Assembly: GCA_046483285.1 (NCBI GenBank)
Contig: JAWODN010000119.1
Location: 1 to 64,000, forward strand
Direction of reading: 5' to 3'
DNA: 64,000 bases
DNA from: CAYRTV01 sp046483285
Lineage (GTDB): Bacteria > Acidobacteriota > Aminicenantia > Aminicenantales > Aminicenantaceae
Shown: positions 17,178 through 26,173 of the stretch, piece after piece
Position numbering within the stretch: the first letter of the stretch is position 1
How the letters are laid out: the number at the start of each line of letters is the position of its first letter
Notes under the pieces: generated by a model
The model's input: only the letters and a program-made list of their open reading frames with translations
Databases searched by the model: none
What the model was told of the DNA's origin: nothing
Translations under genes and position numbers: made by a program

Positions 17178-19088
17178 TCAAAAAAGGAGATATCCCAAAA
17201 GAATAATCACTCCTAAAATAAATATAAGCGCATAATCTTTAAGCCAGCCCGTTTGAAAACGGCCCAGCCATTTCGACAATACTCCTGTGCTTTTGGCGGC
17301 CCCGTTGACGGCCCCGTCGATGATCTTGGTGTCGAAATGATCATAAATCCAGCTGGAACCCTTCAAGGTTGGGTTCACAAAAACAGCATGGTAGATTTCG
17401 TCCATGTAATATTTCTTGTAGACGAGACGGTACAGCCACGGAAAGCGGAGAGCCAGGGAATGGGGGATGGAAGGCTCCCGGACATGAAAGATATAGAACA
17501 TATAAGCGATGAAAATCCCCAGAAAAGCGGCGAAGACTGAAATCAAAATCAGCATCCATTCGGTTCCGAGTCCCACATGAATCTCGTATTCGGGAGGAAT
17601 AACCGAAGTTAAAAACACAAAAAACCTATTAGCTTTTTCACCCACAACCATGGGTAATCCGACATATCCCGCTGCAACAGAAAAGAAAGCCAGCACCATC
17701 AGGGGAACCGTCATGATCGGAGGTGACTCATGAAGATGCTTCTTGGTTTCCGCGTCCATGCGCTCTTCCCCGTGAAAAATCAGGAATATCAAGCGGAAGG
17801 CGTAAAAGGCGGTGAGCACGGCGCCTAAAACACCCAGCAGCCACACAAAATACTGTCCTTGGGCGAAAGCCTGGACCAGGATGGCGTCTTTGGAGAAAAA
17901 TCCGGAAAAAAACGGCACTCCGGCGAGAGCGATGCCTCCGATGAGAAAGGCAGGGTACGTGCGGGGAAGATATTTCCGCAATCCTCCCATTTTCTGCATA
18001 TTCAATTCCCCGGAGAGGGCGTGCATAACACTTCCGGCGGCCAAGAACAAAAGGCTCTTGAAGAAGGCGTGAGTGAAAAGATGAAAAATCCCGGCTGCGT
18101 AAGCCCCCACGCCGCATCCAATGAACATATAACCGATTTGGGAAATTGTGGAATAAGCCAGAACCCGCTTGATATCGTGTTGGGTCAGGGCCATCGTGGC
18201 GGCATAAACAGCGGTCAGGGCCCCGATAACCGCCACCACCTGGGATGCGGTTATTGAGAGGGCATAGAGGGTATTCAGCCGGGCCACCATATAGACCCCC
18301 GCGGTCACCATGGTGGCCGCATGAATAAGAGCGCTGACCGGAGTCGGCCCTTCCATCGCATCCGGCAGCCACACGTAAAGAGGGATTTGGGCGGATTTGC
18401 CGGTCGCTCCGGCAAACAAAAGCAAACCAACAAGCGTCGCCAGGCCGGTGGTGATTTCACCGCTTATCGCCATGTGAGTGATATGAGAAAACTGAGTGCT
18501 TCCGAGGTGCACGAATATAAACAGGATCCCCAATAAAAAGGCGGCATCACCGACCCGGTTGACCAAGAAGGCTTTCTTGCCGGCATCAGCGGCGGAAGGC
18601 TTTTCAAACCAGAATCCGATCAAAAGATAGGAACACAGGCCGACACCTTCCCATCCCACAAACATCAAAACCAAATTATCCGCCATGACCAAAATAAGCA
18701 TGGCGAAGATAAATAGATTCATATAAGTGAAAAACCGGCTGAAGCTTAGGTCATCAGACATATACCCGGTGGAATAAACATGGATCAGAAAACCCACTCC
18801 GGTGACCACCAAGGTCATAATGGACGTCAGCGGATCGAACTGAAAGGCGAAATCAGCATGAAAACGCCCCGCTTCAATCCAGGGGAATAGGTTTTTGGTC
18901 AAAGGAAGGAGAGCATGCGGGATCTTAAGCAAACTGAAAAAAGAGATCAGGGAAATAACAAATGACAGAAAAACCGCACCGCAGGCCTGGATAGAAATGC
19001 ATTTTTTCGGCAAACGGGCGCCGAACACAGCGAGTATAAGAGCACTGAGGGCGGGGAGAAAAGGAATGAGCCAAAAAATATTCGCCAT
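17178..19088 (-). CDS. nuoL: NADH-quinone oxidoreductase subunit L
   Basis: 636 residues, 14-16 membrane segments. Seen: GWEGVGLCSYLLIGFW, KSAQIPLYVWLPDAMEGPTP, VLAYSTISQIGYMFIG, and a C-terminal extension with a long amphipathic part (about 530-600) and a final membrane helix, which fits the lateral helix HL of NuoL. Three bases separate it from nuoM and one from nuoK, indicating one transcript. Outermost proton pump of the membrane arm. Confidence 0.95.
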   Translation of the reverse strand: MANIFWLIPFLPALSALILAVFGARLPKKCISIQACGAVFLSFVISLISFFSLLKIPHALLPLTKNLFPWIEAGRFHADFAFQFDPLTSIMTLVVTGVGFLIHVYSTGYMSDDLSFSRFFTYMNLFIFAMLILVMADNLVLMFVGWEGVGLCSYLLIGFWFEKPSAADAGKKAFLVNRVGDAAFLLGILFIFVHLGSTQFSHITHMAISGEITTGLATLVGLLLFAGATGKSAQIPLYVWLPDAMEGPTPVSALIHAATMVTAGVYMVARLNTLYALSITASQVVAVIGALTAVYAATMALTQHDIKRVLAYSTISQIGYMFIGCGVGAYAAGIFHLFTHAFFKSLLFLAAGSVMHALSGELNMQKMGGLRKYLPRTYPAFLIGGIALAGVPFFSGFFSKDAILVQAFAQGQYFVWLLGVLGAVLTAFYAFRLIFLIFHGEERMDAETKKHLHESPPIMTVPLMVLAFFSVAAGYVGLPMVVGEKANRFFVFLTSVIPPEYEIHVGLGTEWMLILISVFAAFLGIFIAYMFYIFHVREPSIPHSLALRFPWLYRLVYKKYYMDEIYHAVFVNPTLKGSSWIYDHFDTKIIDGAVNGAAKSTGVLSKWLGRFQTGWLKDYALIFILGVIILLGYLLF

Positions 19089-19089
19089 G

Positions 19090-19392
19090 TCAGCCTTTCA
19101 TCAATGTCATATCTTCACTTTTAACCGTCTTGCGCTGACGGTAGATCAAGAGGATGATCGCTAATCCCACCGCAGCTTCCGCTGCCGCCACGGTTATGAT
19201 GAAAAACACAATCACCTGACCGTCGATAACAGAAAAAGACCTTGAAAACGCGATAAACGCGAGATTGGCGGCGTTAAGCATCACTTCTATGGACATAAAC
19301 TGGGTGATAAGGTCTTTTTTGAATAAAAATCCTATCACACCGAGTCCGAACAGCACGGCGCTCAAAATCAAGAAGTAATTTGTGGGTATCAT
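19090..19392 (-). CDS. nuoK: NADH-quinone oxidoreductase subunit K
   Basis: 100 residues and three membrane helices, the normal NuoK size. The conserved acidic residues are in SIEVMLNAANLAFIAF (helix 2) and in VAAAEAAVGLAIILLIYR (helix 3). The start overlaps the nuoJ stop by 4 bp. Confidence 0.95.
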   Translation of the reverse strand: MIPTNYFLILSAVLFGLGVIGFLFKKDLITQFMSIEVMLNAANLAFIAFSRSFSVIDGQVIVFFIITVAAAEAAVGLAIILLIYRQRKTVKSEDMTLMKG

Positions 19393-19886
19393 TTTTTATT
19401 TGCTTTCTTGACTAAAACAATCGCTCCCACCATTGCCCCGATAATCAGGATAGATGTGATCTCAAAGGGATAAAGATATTTGGTGAAGAGAATCTCGCCC
19501 ATGGCGGCCGGACTTCCGATGTGTTCATGCACCAGGGGAGTGGCGGGAAAAAAAGCGGATTTCAGGGCGATTATTAATTCAACCGCTAATATGATTCCGA
19601 TAACCGTGACCGGGATGCGGATTCGTCTTTTTTTTTCCGGGGAGAATCCTTTTCCGACGTCGATCATCATGATGGCGAAAATAAAAAGCACCATGATGGC
19701 TCCGGCGTAGATAATGATCTGGACCACGGCGATGAAAGGAGCTTGCATAAGACCGAAAAGGCCGGCGGTGCCGGCCAGAGCCAAGATAAGGAATAATGCG
19801 GAATAAGCTGGATTTTTACTTAGGATCATTGCTATGACGGAAGCAACACATATGAAGCTGAGCAGGAAAAATAAAAAATGAACCAT
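19389..19886 (-). CDS. nuoJ: NADH-quinone oxidoreductase subunit J
   Basis: 165 residues, five membrane helices, with the NuoJ pattern FIAVVQIIIYAGAIMVLFIFAIMM in its third helix region. First gene of nuoJKLMN. An in-frame ATG at 19898 overlaps the promoter -10 box, so a transcript from that promoter cannot contain it. I therefore take ATG 19886, only about 4 nt from the expected start site and without a Shine-Dalgarno sequence, which suggests a leaderless mRNA. Subunits A-I of complex I are not in this window. Confidence 0.88.
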   Translation of the reverse strand: MVHFLFFLLSFICVASVIAMILSKNPAYSALFLILALAGTAGLFGLMQAPFIAVVQIIIYAGAIMVLFIFAIMMIDVGKGFSPEKKRRIRIPVTVIGIILAVELIIALKSAFFPATPLVHEHIGSPAAMGEILFTKYLYPFEITSILIIGAMVGAIVLVKKANKK

Positions 19887-19896
19887 TTTGGGAGTC

Positions 19897-19926
19897 ATTA
19901 TATTTATTGAGTTCGTAGGATGTCAA
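19897..19926 (-). promoter_or_regulatory. Sigma-70 type promoter of nuoJKLMN
   Basis: Minus strand TTGACA (19921-19926), 18-bp spacer, TATAAT (19897-19902). The start is expected near 19890. Both hexamers are perfect matches to the consensus. It is divergent from the tRNA promoter 24 bp away. Confidence 0.8.
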
Positions 19927-19949
19927 GTAAATATTTGACAAAATATGCT

Positions 19950-19977
19950 TTGACAAGTTAAGCCTTTCTGCTATAAT
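19950..19977 (+). promoter_or_regulatory. Sigma-70 type promoter of the initiator tRNA
   Basis: TTGACA (19950-19955) and TATAAT (19972-19977), 16 bp apart, both perfect. Transcription would begin a few bases before the tRNA at 19989, leaving almost no 5' leader for RNase P to remove. Confidence 0.85.
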
Positions 19978-19988
19978 AGGCTTCAAGT

Positions 19989-20065
<77 letters not shown>

Positions 20066-20388
20066 TCTCTTTATTCCAAAACATTCCTTCCGCTATCATT
20101 TTCCTTGTTCGACGCTGCAGTTTTAGGATGGGGATCCGTGCCGCTCAGAAATCCCCTGATTTAAGTCTCCAGCCGGAATGGTGAGCGGGCCGAACCTCAC
20201 CCCTATCTGCCGTGCTGCCGGCAATGACGCTGTGGATCCTCATGGCGAACCCCTTGATTAATCCGATACTGTTTGATAAGAATTTGTCCCGGTCAGCCGT
20301 ACATGACATGTGTTTTGTCCTCTTTTATGCTTTGACGGTTTCACTTTTTCTCAGGTTTAAATCCCGGAATCGCCGAAATCCGCATTGT
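20066..20388. other. Intergenic region without a recognisable gene
   Basis: Between the tRNA and the sigma-54-type promoter I find no reading frame with family resemblance, no repeat found elsewhere in the window and no clear terminator hairpin with a T run. Confidence 0.5.
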
Positions 20389-20404
20389 TTGGCATGATTT
20401 TTGA
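20389..20404 (+). promoter_or_regulatory. Sigma-54-type promoter (peptidase/barrel gene)
   Basis: TTGGCATG-ATTT-TTGA; the first 12 bases are identical to the dodecin promoter and the -12 element ends in A instead of T. The start site would be near 20416, 46 nt before ATG 20462. Confidence 0.65.
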
Positions 20405-20461
20405 AGGGAATAGGAATTGAAAACAGCTTTATGTGAAATAACTCTGTTATCAGGAGGAAAA

Positions 20462-23400
20462 ATGAACCCGCGCATTTTTTATAAAACCGCCGGTATGACA
20501 TTGTTTATCGTTTTGATTTTCACCGCCTATCCAGTGGAGGCGCAGTATTTCGGCCGCAACAAAGTTCAGTATGACACATTTGACTTCAAAGTGATCAGCA
20601 CCAAAAATTTTGACCTTTATTTTTATCCGGAGGGAGAAGAGGCCGCCCGGATGGCCGCCCGGATGGCGGAAAGGTGGTATTCCCGGCTGTCCCGGATATT
20701 GCAGCATGAGCTGTCCGGCCGGCAGATCCTCATTTTATACACCAGCGGACCTCATTTCCAGCAGACCACCGCCATTCCCAGAATTTTAGGGGAAGGCGTC
20801 GGAGGTGTGACGGAAAGCCTCAAGCGGAGAATCGTGCTTCCCATGTCGGCATCATTAGAGGAATCCAACCATGTGATCGGTCATGAATTGGTCCATGCCT
20901 TTCAATATGATATCACCGGCCAGTATCATTCTGATTTCGCCCGCGTCGCTCCCTCCATCCAGCGCCTCCCTCTTTGGTTTGTGGAAGGGATGGCGGAATA
21001 CCTGTCCTTAGGACCCGTGGACTCTCATACCGCCATGTGGATGCGGGATATCCTGAAAAAAGAAGAACTTCCCGGAATTCATCAACTGAATAATCCCCGA
21101 TATTTCCCTTATCGGTACGGGCATGCGGTTTGGGCCTATATAACCGGAAGATGGGGCGACCAGGCCGTTCCGGGAATCCTGAAGCGCGTCGGGCGGGCCG
21201 GTGACTACCGGACCGCAATTAAAGAGGTCACAGGCGAGGATATCAAAGACATTTCCCAGTCATGGCATAAATCTTTAAGAGAGGCTTATCAACCGGTTCA
21301 GGAACGAACTCTGATGGTGGATGAACTGAGCGAGCCCCTTATTCCCGGAACCCGTCAGAACTCCTTGAATATATCACCGGCTCTGAGCCCGGACGGAAAA
21401 AGCCTGGTGTTTTTGTCCACCAAGGATATTTTTTCCATTGATATGTTTCTCGCCGATGCCGAAACCGGCGAGTTCAAGCGCAAGCTGGTCAGCACTGCGG
21501 TCAATCCTCATTTTTCCAGCCTTCAGTTCACCAGATCAGCGGGAAGCTGGGATTTTGACGGCCGCCGTTTTGTGTTCGGAGCGGTGACCGGGGGGGATCC
21601 GGTTTTAAGCATATTGAATATTCCCTCCGGAGACAAAGTCCGGGAAATCAGATTTCCGGAATTAGGAGAGGTGCTCAATCCGGCCTGGTCTCCGGACGGC
21701 CGAAATATTGTTTTTTCCGCTTTGGACGGGGGGGTTTCCAATCTGTTTCTCTACGATTTGGAGACCGATCAGTTGACAAAATTAACCGATGACCCTTATG
21801 CCGATCTTTATCCGGCCTGGTCTCCGGACGGCCGGAAAATCGCCTTTTCCACCGACCGATTTTCAACAGATCTGGCTCTCTTGGATATAGGCCATTTCGA
21901 GTTGGCCATGCTGGACATACAAACACGAAAAATTCAAAAGCTGCCGGGTTTCTCCGAGGCGAAAAATATAAATCCCCAGTGGTCCTCCGATTCCCGGGAG
22001 CTGTACTTTATTTCCGACCGCACAGGAATTTCCAACTTGTATAATTTGGATCTGGAAACCGAAACCATCACTCAAATCACCGACTTATACACCGGAGTTT
22101 CCGGAATCACGGAGCTCAGCCCGGCGCTTTCGGTTGCCAGTGCGACCGAAAAATTAGCTTACTGCATTTACGAAAACGATTATTACAGCATTTATTCCGT
22201 CGAATCGGGCCGGGAATTGATCCGCGGCGAACAGACGGTGTATACGGAGCTGCGGCCTTCGGTTTTGCCCCCCCGCTCTCAACCGGAAGGAACGGTGGCA
22301 GGCTTGCTCCGGAATCCATTATTCGGGCTCCCGGAGGCGAGGGAATATCAGCCTGAGGATTATAAGTCCGCCCTGACTCTGGATTATATCGCTCCGCCTC
22401 AAATGGCGGTGGGAGTGGACCGGTTCGGCACCTACGGGGGGGGCGGAATCGCCTTGTTTTTCAGCGATGTTTTGGGTTACCAGAGCCTTGCCACTATGGC
22501 CCAGGTGAGCTCCCGTATTCTGAATTCAGCGGCAGCGGTGAGTTATTTATATAAACAATACCGGTGGAATTTCGGCGGTGTCGCCCAGAGGATGCCTTAT
22601 GTGACCGGAGGATTCACCCAATCCGTCCAAAATGTGCGGGGGGAGCCGGCTTTGGTGGAACAGGAGTTCACATTCCGCCAGGTCAATTACCAAGTGTCAG
22701 CCTTGGCTGAATACCCTTTCAGCCAGGTTTTTCGATTTGAATTATCAGGCGGATATCAATATCTCAATTTCGACCGCGAAGTCCGCACCCGGGCCGTCTC
22801 GCTTATTGACAATGCCACGCTTATCAATGAGAAGGAAAGCCTGCCCGCCCCGGACAGCCTGCATTTCGGACGAGGAAGCGCCGCCCTGGTCTATGACAGC
22901 TCTTATGTTGGAGCCACCAGTCCGGTGCTGGGCCAGCGCTACCGGATGGAAGTGTCTCCCATGGCGGGATCCATTAATTTTGCGGAGGTTCTGACGGATT
23001 ACCGCCGATATTTTATGCCGGTCCAACCTTTCACCCTGGCGTTCCGTTTCATGCACTACGGCCGCTATGGTCCCGGCGCGGAAGACAGCCGTCTCTATCC
23101 CTTATTCATGGGTTATCAAACCATGGTCAGAGGATATAACACCGCGTCCTTCAGCGCCGAAGAATGCGGTGAAGAAGGCTGTCAGGTTTTCAATCAATTA
23201 TTCGGCAGTAAAATGATGGTGGCCAATCTGGAGCTGAGATTTCCTCTTTTCAATGTGCTGGGTATAGGCAGGGGATTTTACGGGATTCTGCCTGTTGAGT
23301 TTTCTGCTTTTTTTGACAGCGGCCTGGCCTGGAACACCCAGGATAAAGCCTGGTTTTTGGGAGGGGACCGCCGGCCGGTCAAAAGCGCGGGCATCGGTCT

Positions 23401-23509
23401 GCGCATGAATATTTTCGGCTATGCCATCGCCGGAATCAGCTATGTGTATCCTTTTGACCGGCCCAATAAAGACGCCTACTTTCAGTTTTGGCTGACTCCC
23501 GGCTTTTAA
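20462..23509 (+). CDS. Outer-membrane protein: gluzincin-like peptidase + TolB propeller + beta-barrel
   Basis: 1015 residues. A signal peptide ends near AYPVEAQ (residue 26). Residues about 35-270 form a peptidase-MA-like domain with the zinc motif HELVH and a downstream Glu in WFVEGMAEYLS. Residues about 290-560 are PD40/TolB repeats (SPALSPDGKSLVFLS, NPAWSPDGRNIVFSA, YPAWSPDGRKIAFST). The C-terminal 400 residues are a surface-antigen/BamA-like barrel ending in FQFWLTPGF, with a terminal Phe as expected for outer-membrane insertion. ATG 20462 is chosen for its AGGAGG; an in-frame start at 20417 would spoil the signal peptide. Function unknown, probably envelope proteolysis or assembly. Confidence 0.85.
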   Translation: MNPRIFYKTAGMTLFIVLIFTAYPVEAQYFGRNKVQYDTFDFKVISTKNFDLYFYPEGEEAARMAARMAERWYSRLSRILQHELSGRQILILYTSGPHFQQTTAIPRILGEGVGGVTESLKRRIVLPMSASLEESNHVIGHELVHAFQYDITGQYHSDFARVAPSIQRLPLWFVEGMAEYLSLGPVDSHTAMWMRDILKKEELPGIHQLNNPRYFPYRYGHAVWAYITGRWGDQAVPGILKRVGRAGDYRTAIKEVTGEDIKDISQSWHKSLREAYQPVQERTLMVDELSEPLIPGTRQNSLNISPALSPDGKSLVFLSTKDIFSIDMFLADAETGEFKRKLVSTAVNPHFSSLQFTRSAGSWDFDGRRFVFGAVTGGDPVLSILNIPSGDKVREIRFPELGEVLNPAWSPDGRNIVFSALDGGVSNLFLYDLETDQLTKLTDDPYADLYPAWSPDGRKIAFSTDRFSTDLALLDIGHFELAMLDIQTRKIQKLPGFSEAKNINPQWSSDSRELYFISDRTGISNLYNLDLETETITQITDLYTGVSGITELSPALSVASATEKLAYCIYENDYYSIYSVESGRELIRGEQTVYTELRPSVLPPRSQPEGTVAGLLRNPLFGLPEAREYQPEDYKSALTLDYIAPPQMAVGVDRFGTYGGGGIALFFSDVLGYQSLATMAQVSSRILNSAAAVSYLYKQYRWNFGGVAQRMPYVTGGFTQSVQNVRGEPALVEQEFTFRQVNYQVSALAEYPFSQVFRFELSGGYQYLNFDREVRTRAVSLIDNATLINEKESLPAPDSLHFGRGSAALVYDSSYVGATSPVLGQRYRMEVSPMAGSINFAEVLTDYRRYFMPVQPFTLAFRFMHYGRYGPGAEDSRLYPLFMGYQTMVRGYNTASFSAEECGEEGCQVFNQLFGSKMMVANLELRFPLFNVLGIGRGFYGILPVEFSAFFDSGLAWNTQDKAWFLGGDRRPVKSAGIGLRMNIFGYAIAGISYVYPFDRPNKDAYFQFWLTPGF

Positions 23510-23565
23510 GTCAAGATAGGATTATACGTAAGCCTGAACCCAGGGAGCGAAAGGAGATGGTTTAA

Positions 23566-25959
23566 ATGAAATATATCAAATGGTTTGAAGAAGTCGGTTC
23601 AGGAGAAGTGCCCCAGGTGGGCGGTAAAAATGCCTCCCTCGGCGAGATGATTTCTCAATTGAAAAGTCAAGGCATCCGCATTCCGGATGGATTCGCCACC
23701 ACTTCGGAGGCATACCGTTTGGTTGTCAAAGAAAATGATATAGAGGAACAGCTGAAAAACACATTTAAAGAATTGGAAAACGGCAATATCTCTCTTGGAA
23801 AAACCGGCAAGAAAATCCGCCGTCTGTTCACAAAGGCAAGCATTCCGGATGAGCTGGAGAAGGAATTGAGAAAAGCTTATCAAGAACTTTCCCGCAAATA
23901 TAAGTCGGATGAAGTGGATGTGGCGGTAAGGAGTTCGGCGACGGCGGAAGACCTTCCGGAAGCCAGTTTCGCCGGTCAGCAGGAGACATTTCTAAACGTT
24001 ACCGGGGAGGAGGAGCTGCTGGAGGCCTGCCGTAAATGTTACGCTTCCCTTTTTACCGACCGTGCGATTTCCTATCGGCGGGAAAAGGGATTCGATCATC
24101 TTAAAATCGCTCTTTCCGTGGGTGTGCAAAAAATGGTTAGAGCGGATAAGGGCGGTTCAGGGGTTATGTTTTCTTTGGACACGGAGACCGGATTCCGGGA
24201 CGTCGTGGTCATAAACGCAGCCTGGGGGCTGGGTGAAAATGTGGTGCAGGGCTCGGTTAATCCGGATGAATACCGGGTGTTTAAACCTTTGCTGGGCAAA
24301 AAAGATCTTCAGCCTGTTATCCAGAAAGAATTGGGTTCCAAGGAGAAGAAGATGGTGTATGCTGGCGGCGGCAGCCGGGACACCAAAAATGTTGAGACCT
24401 CAAAGAACGAAAGGGCGGGATACGTTCTCAATGATGATGAGATTTTAAAATTGGCGGAATGGGCGGTTGTTATCGAAGACCATTATGATAAGCCCATGGA
24501 TATGGAATGGGCCAAGGACGGGGAGTCCGGGGATCTGTTTATTGTGCAGGCGCGGCCGGAGACCGTTCAGTCGCTTAAAACCGCCGGTCAGATGAAAGCA
24601 TACCGCCTCAAGGAAAAAGGAAAAAAAATCATCGAAGGCCTGGCTATAGGTGAAGCCGTAGCCGCCGGGAAATCACAAATCATTAAAGACCCTGATCAAA
24701 TAGACCGGTTTGAAGAAAACGCCATTCTGGTGACGGGGCAGACCGATCCCGACTGGGTGCCTGTCATGAAAAAAGCCTCCGGGATTGTGACGGACCATGG
24801 GGGGCGCACCTCCCATGCCGCCATCGTCAGCCGGGAACTGGGGATTCCGGCCGTGGTCGGCACTGGAGAGGCCACTTCCAGCCTGAAGGACGGCAGCGAG
24901 ATAACCATATCCTGTGTGGAAGGGGATAAGGGCATAGTCTATGACGGGATTTTGGATTTTGAAGAAAAAGAGGTGGATCTGGAGAAAATTCCGGAAACCC
25001 GAACCCGGATTATGATGAATATCGCCAGCCCGGCGGCGGCTTTCCGCTGGTGGCGGCTGCGGGCTCAAGGAATCGGGCTGGCCCGAATGGAATTCATCAT
25101 CAATAACATCATAAAAATTCATCCTATGGCTCTGGTCGATTTCGATTCTCTTTCCGATAAAAAAGCCAAACATGACATTGAAACACTGACCCGGGGATTC
25201 GATAACAAGGGCGATTACTTTGTCGAGCATCTGTCCCGGGGCATCGCACGAATCGCCGCTTCCCAGTATCCGGAGCCTGTCATTGTGCGCATGAGTGATT
25301 TTAAAACCAATGAATACGCCAATTTGATTGGCGGCAGGGAATTCGAGCCGGGTGAGGCTAATCCCATGCTGGGATTGCGGGGGGCGTCCCGCTATTACAG
25401 TGATCATTACCGGGAGGGATTCCGCTTGGAATGCCGGGGTATTCAGCGTGCCCGGGATGAAATCGGACTGGATAATGTTGTTGTTATGATCCCTTTCTGC
25501 CGCACCCTGGAGGAAGCGGATAAGATTTTGGAGGTTCTTGCGGAAAACGGATTGGAGAGGGGGAAGAACGGACTGGAAGTGTATGTGATGATCGAAATCC
25601 CTTCCAACGTGATTTTGGCGGAGGAATTCGCCCGCCGTTTTGACGGTTTTTCCATCGGAACCAATGATTTGACCCAGTTGATTTTGGGAGTTGACCGTGA
25701 TTCAGAAGAATTATCTGGAATTTATGATGAGCGCAACGAGGCGGTGAAAAGCATGATCCGTCAAGTCATAGAACGAGCTCATAAGCATGAGACCAAGGTG
25801 GGGATCTGCGGGCAGGCCCCCAGTGATCATCCGGATTTCGCCGCTTTCCTGGTGGAGGCGGGAATCGATTCCATTTCTCTTAATCCGGACAGCGTGATTG
25901 ACGTCAAAGAAAAGGTGCATAAAAAAGAAAAAGAATTGAAGAAAAGAAGGGATGAATAA
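23566..25959 (+). CDS. ppsA: Phosphoenolpyruvate synthase
   Basis: 797 residues. Converts pyruvate + ATP + water to PEP + AMP + phosphate, a gluconeogenic step. An N-terminal ATP-grasp domain (GGKNASLGEM, VAVRSSATAEDLPEASFAGQ), a central swivelling domain with the phosphohistidine in HGGRTSHAAIVSREL, and a C-terminal TIM barrel (NPMLGLRGASRY, SIGTNDLTQL, GICGQAPSD) are all present. AAGGAGA precedes ATG. This is the full family length. Confidence 0.95.
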   Translation: MKYIKWFEEVGSGEVPQVGGKNASLGEMISQLKSQGIRIPDGFATTSEAYRLVVKENDIEEQLKNTFKELENGNISLGKTGKKIRRLFTKASIPDELEKELRKAYQELSRKYKSDEVDVAVRSSATAEDLPEASFAGQQETFLNVTGEEELLEACRKCYASLFTDRAISYRREKGFDHLKIALSVGVQKMVRADKGGSGVMFSLDTETGFRDVVVINAAWGLGENVVQGSVNPDEYRVFKPLLGKKDLQPVIQKELGSKEKKMVYAGGGSRDTKNVETSKNERAGYVLNDDEILKLAEWAVVIEDHYDKPMDMEWAKDGESGDLFIVQARPETVQSLKTAGQMKAYRLKEKGKKIIEGLAIGEAVAAGKSQIIKDPDQIDRFEENAILVTGQTDPDWVPVMKKASGIVTDHGGRTSHAAIVSRELGIPAVVGTGEATSSLKDGSEITISCVEGDKGIVYDGILDFEEKEVDLEKIPETRTRIMMNIASPAAAFRWWRLRAQGIGLARMEFIINNIIKIHPMALVDFDSLSDKKAKHDIETLTRGFDNKGDYFVEHLSRGIARIAASQYPEPVIVRMSDFKTNEYANLIGGREFEPGEANPMLGLRGASRYYSDHYREGFRLECRGIQRARDEIGLDNVVVMIPFCRTLEEADKILEVLAENGLERGKNGLEVYVMIEIPSNVILAEEFARRFDGFSIGTNDLTQLILGVDRDSEELSGIYDERNEAVKSMIRQVIERAHKHETKVGICGQAPSDHPDFAAFLVEAGIDSISLNPDSVIDVKEKVHKKEKELKKRRDE

Positions 25960-26173
25960 TTTTTTGTGTATTCCAGCCGGGGTGACGACAGGAGCGGGGC
26001 TTCCGCGAATTCGGTTTCCAGTATTTTTTTGATTCATTGAGAGAATTTGTGTTATGAATTTGATAGAATAAACGCCTGCGCCGGTGGGTGCACGGGGTGA
26101 CAGGTCAGGCATCGCCGTGATATGGCTGTTTTCCCGGGGCTGTCGCCGGATCAATATGCGGAGCGGATGGAAT

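Noticed and set aside
20417..20461. Upstream in-frame start for the peptidase-barrel gene
   Set aside because: It lacks a ribosome site and would place charged residues before the signal peptide; AGGAGG supports 20462.
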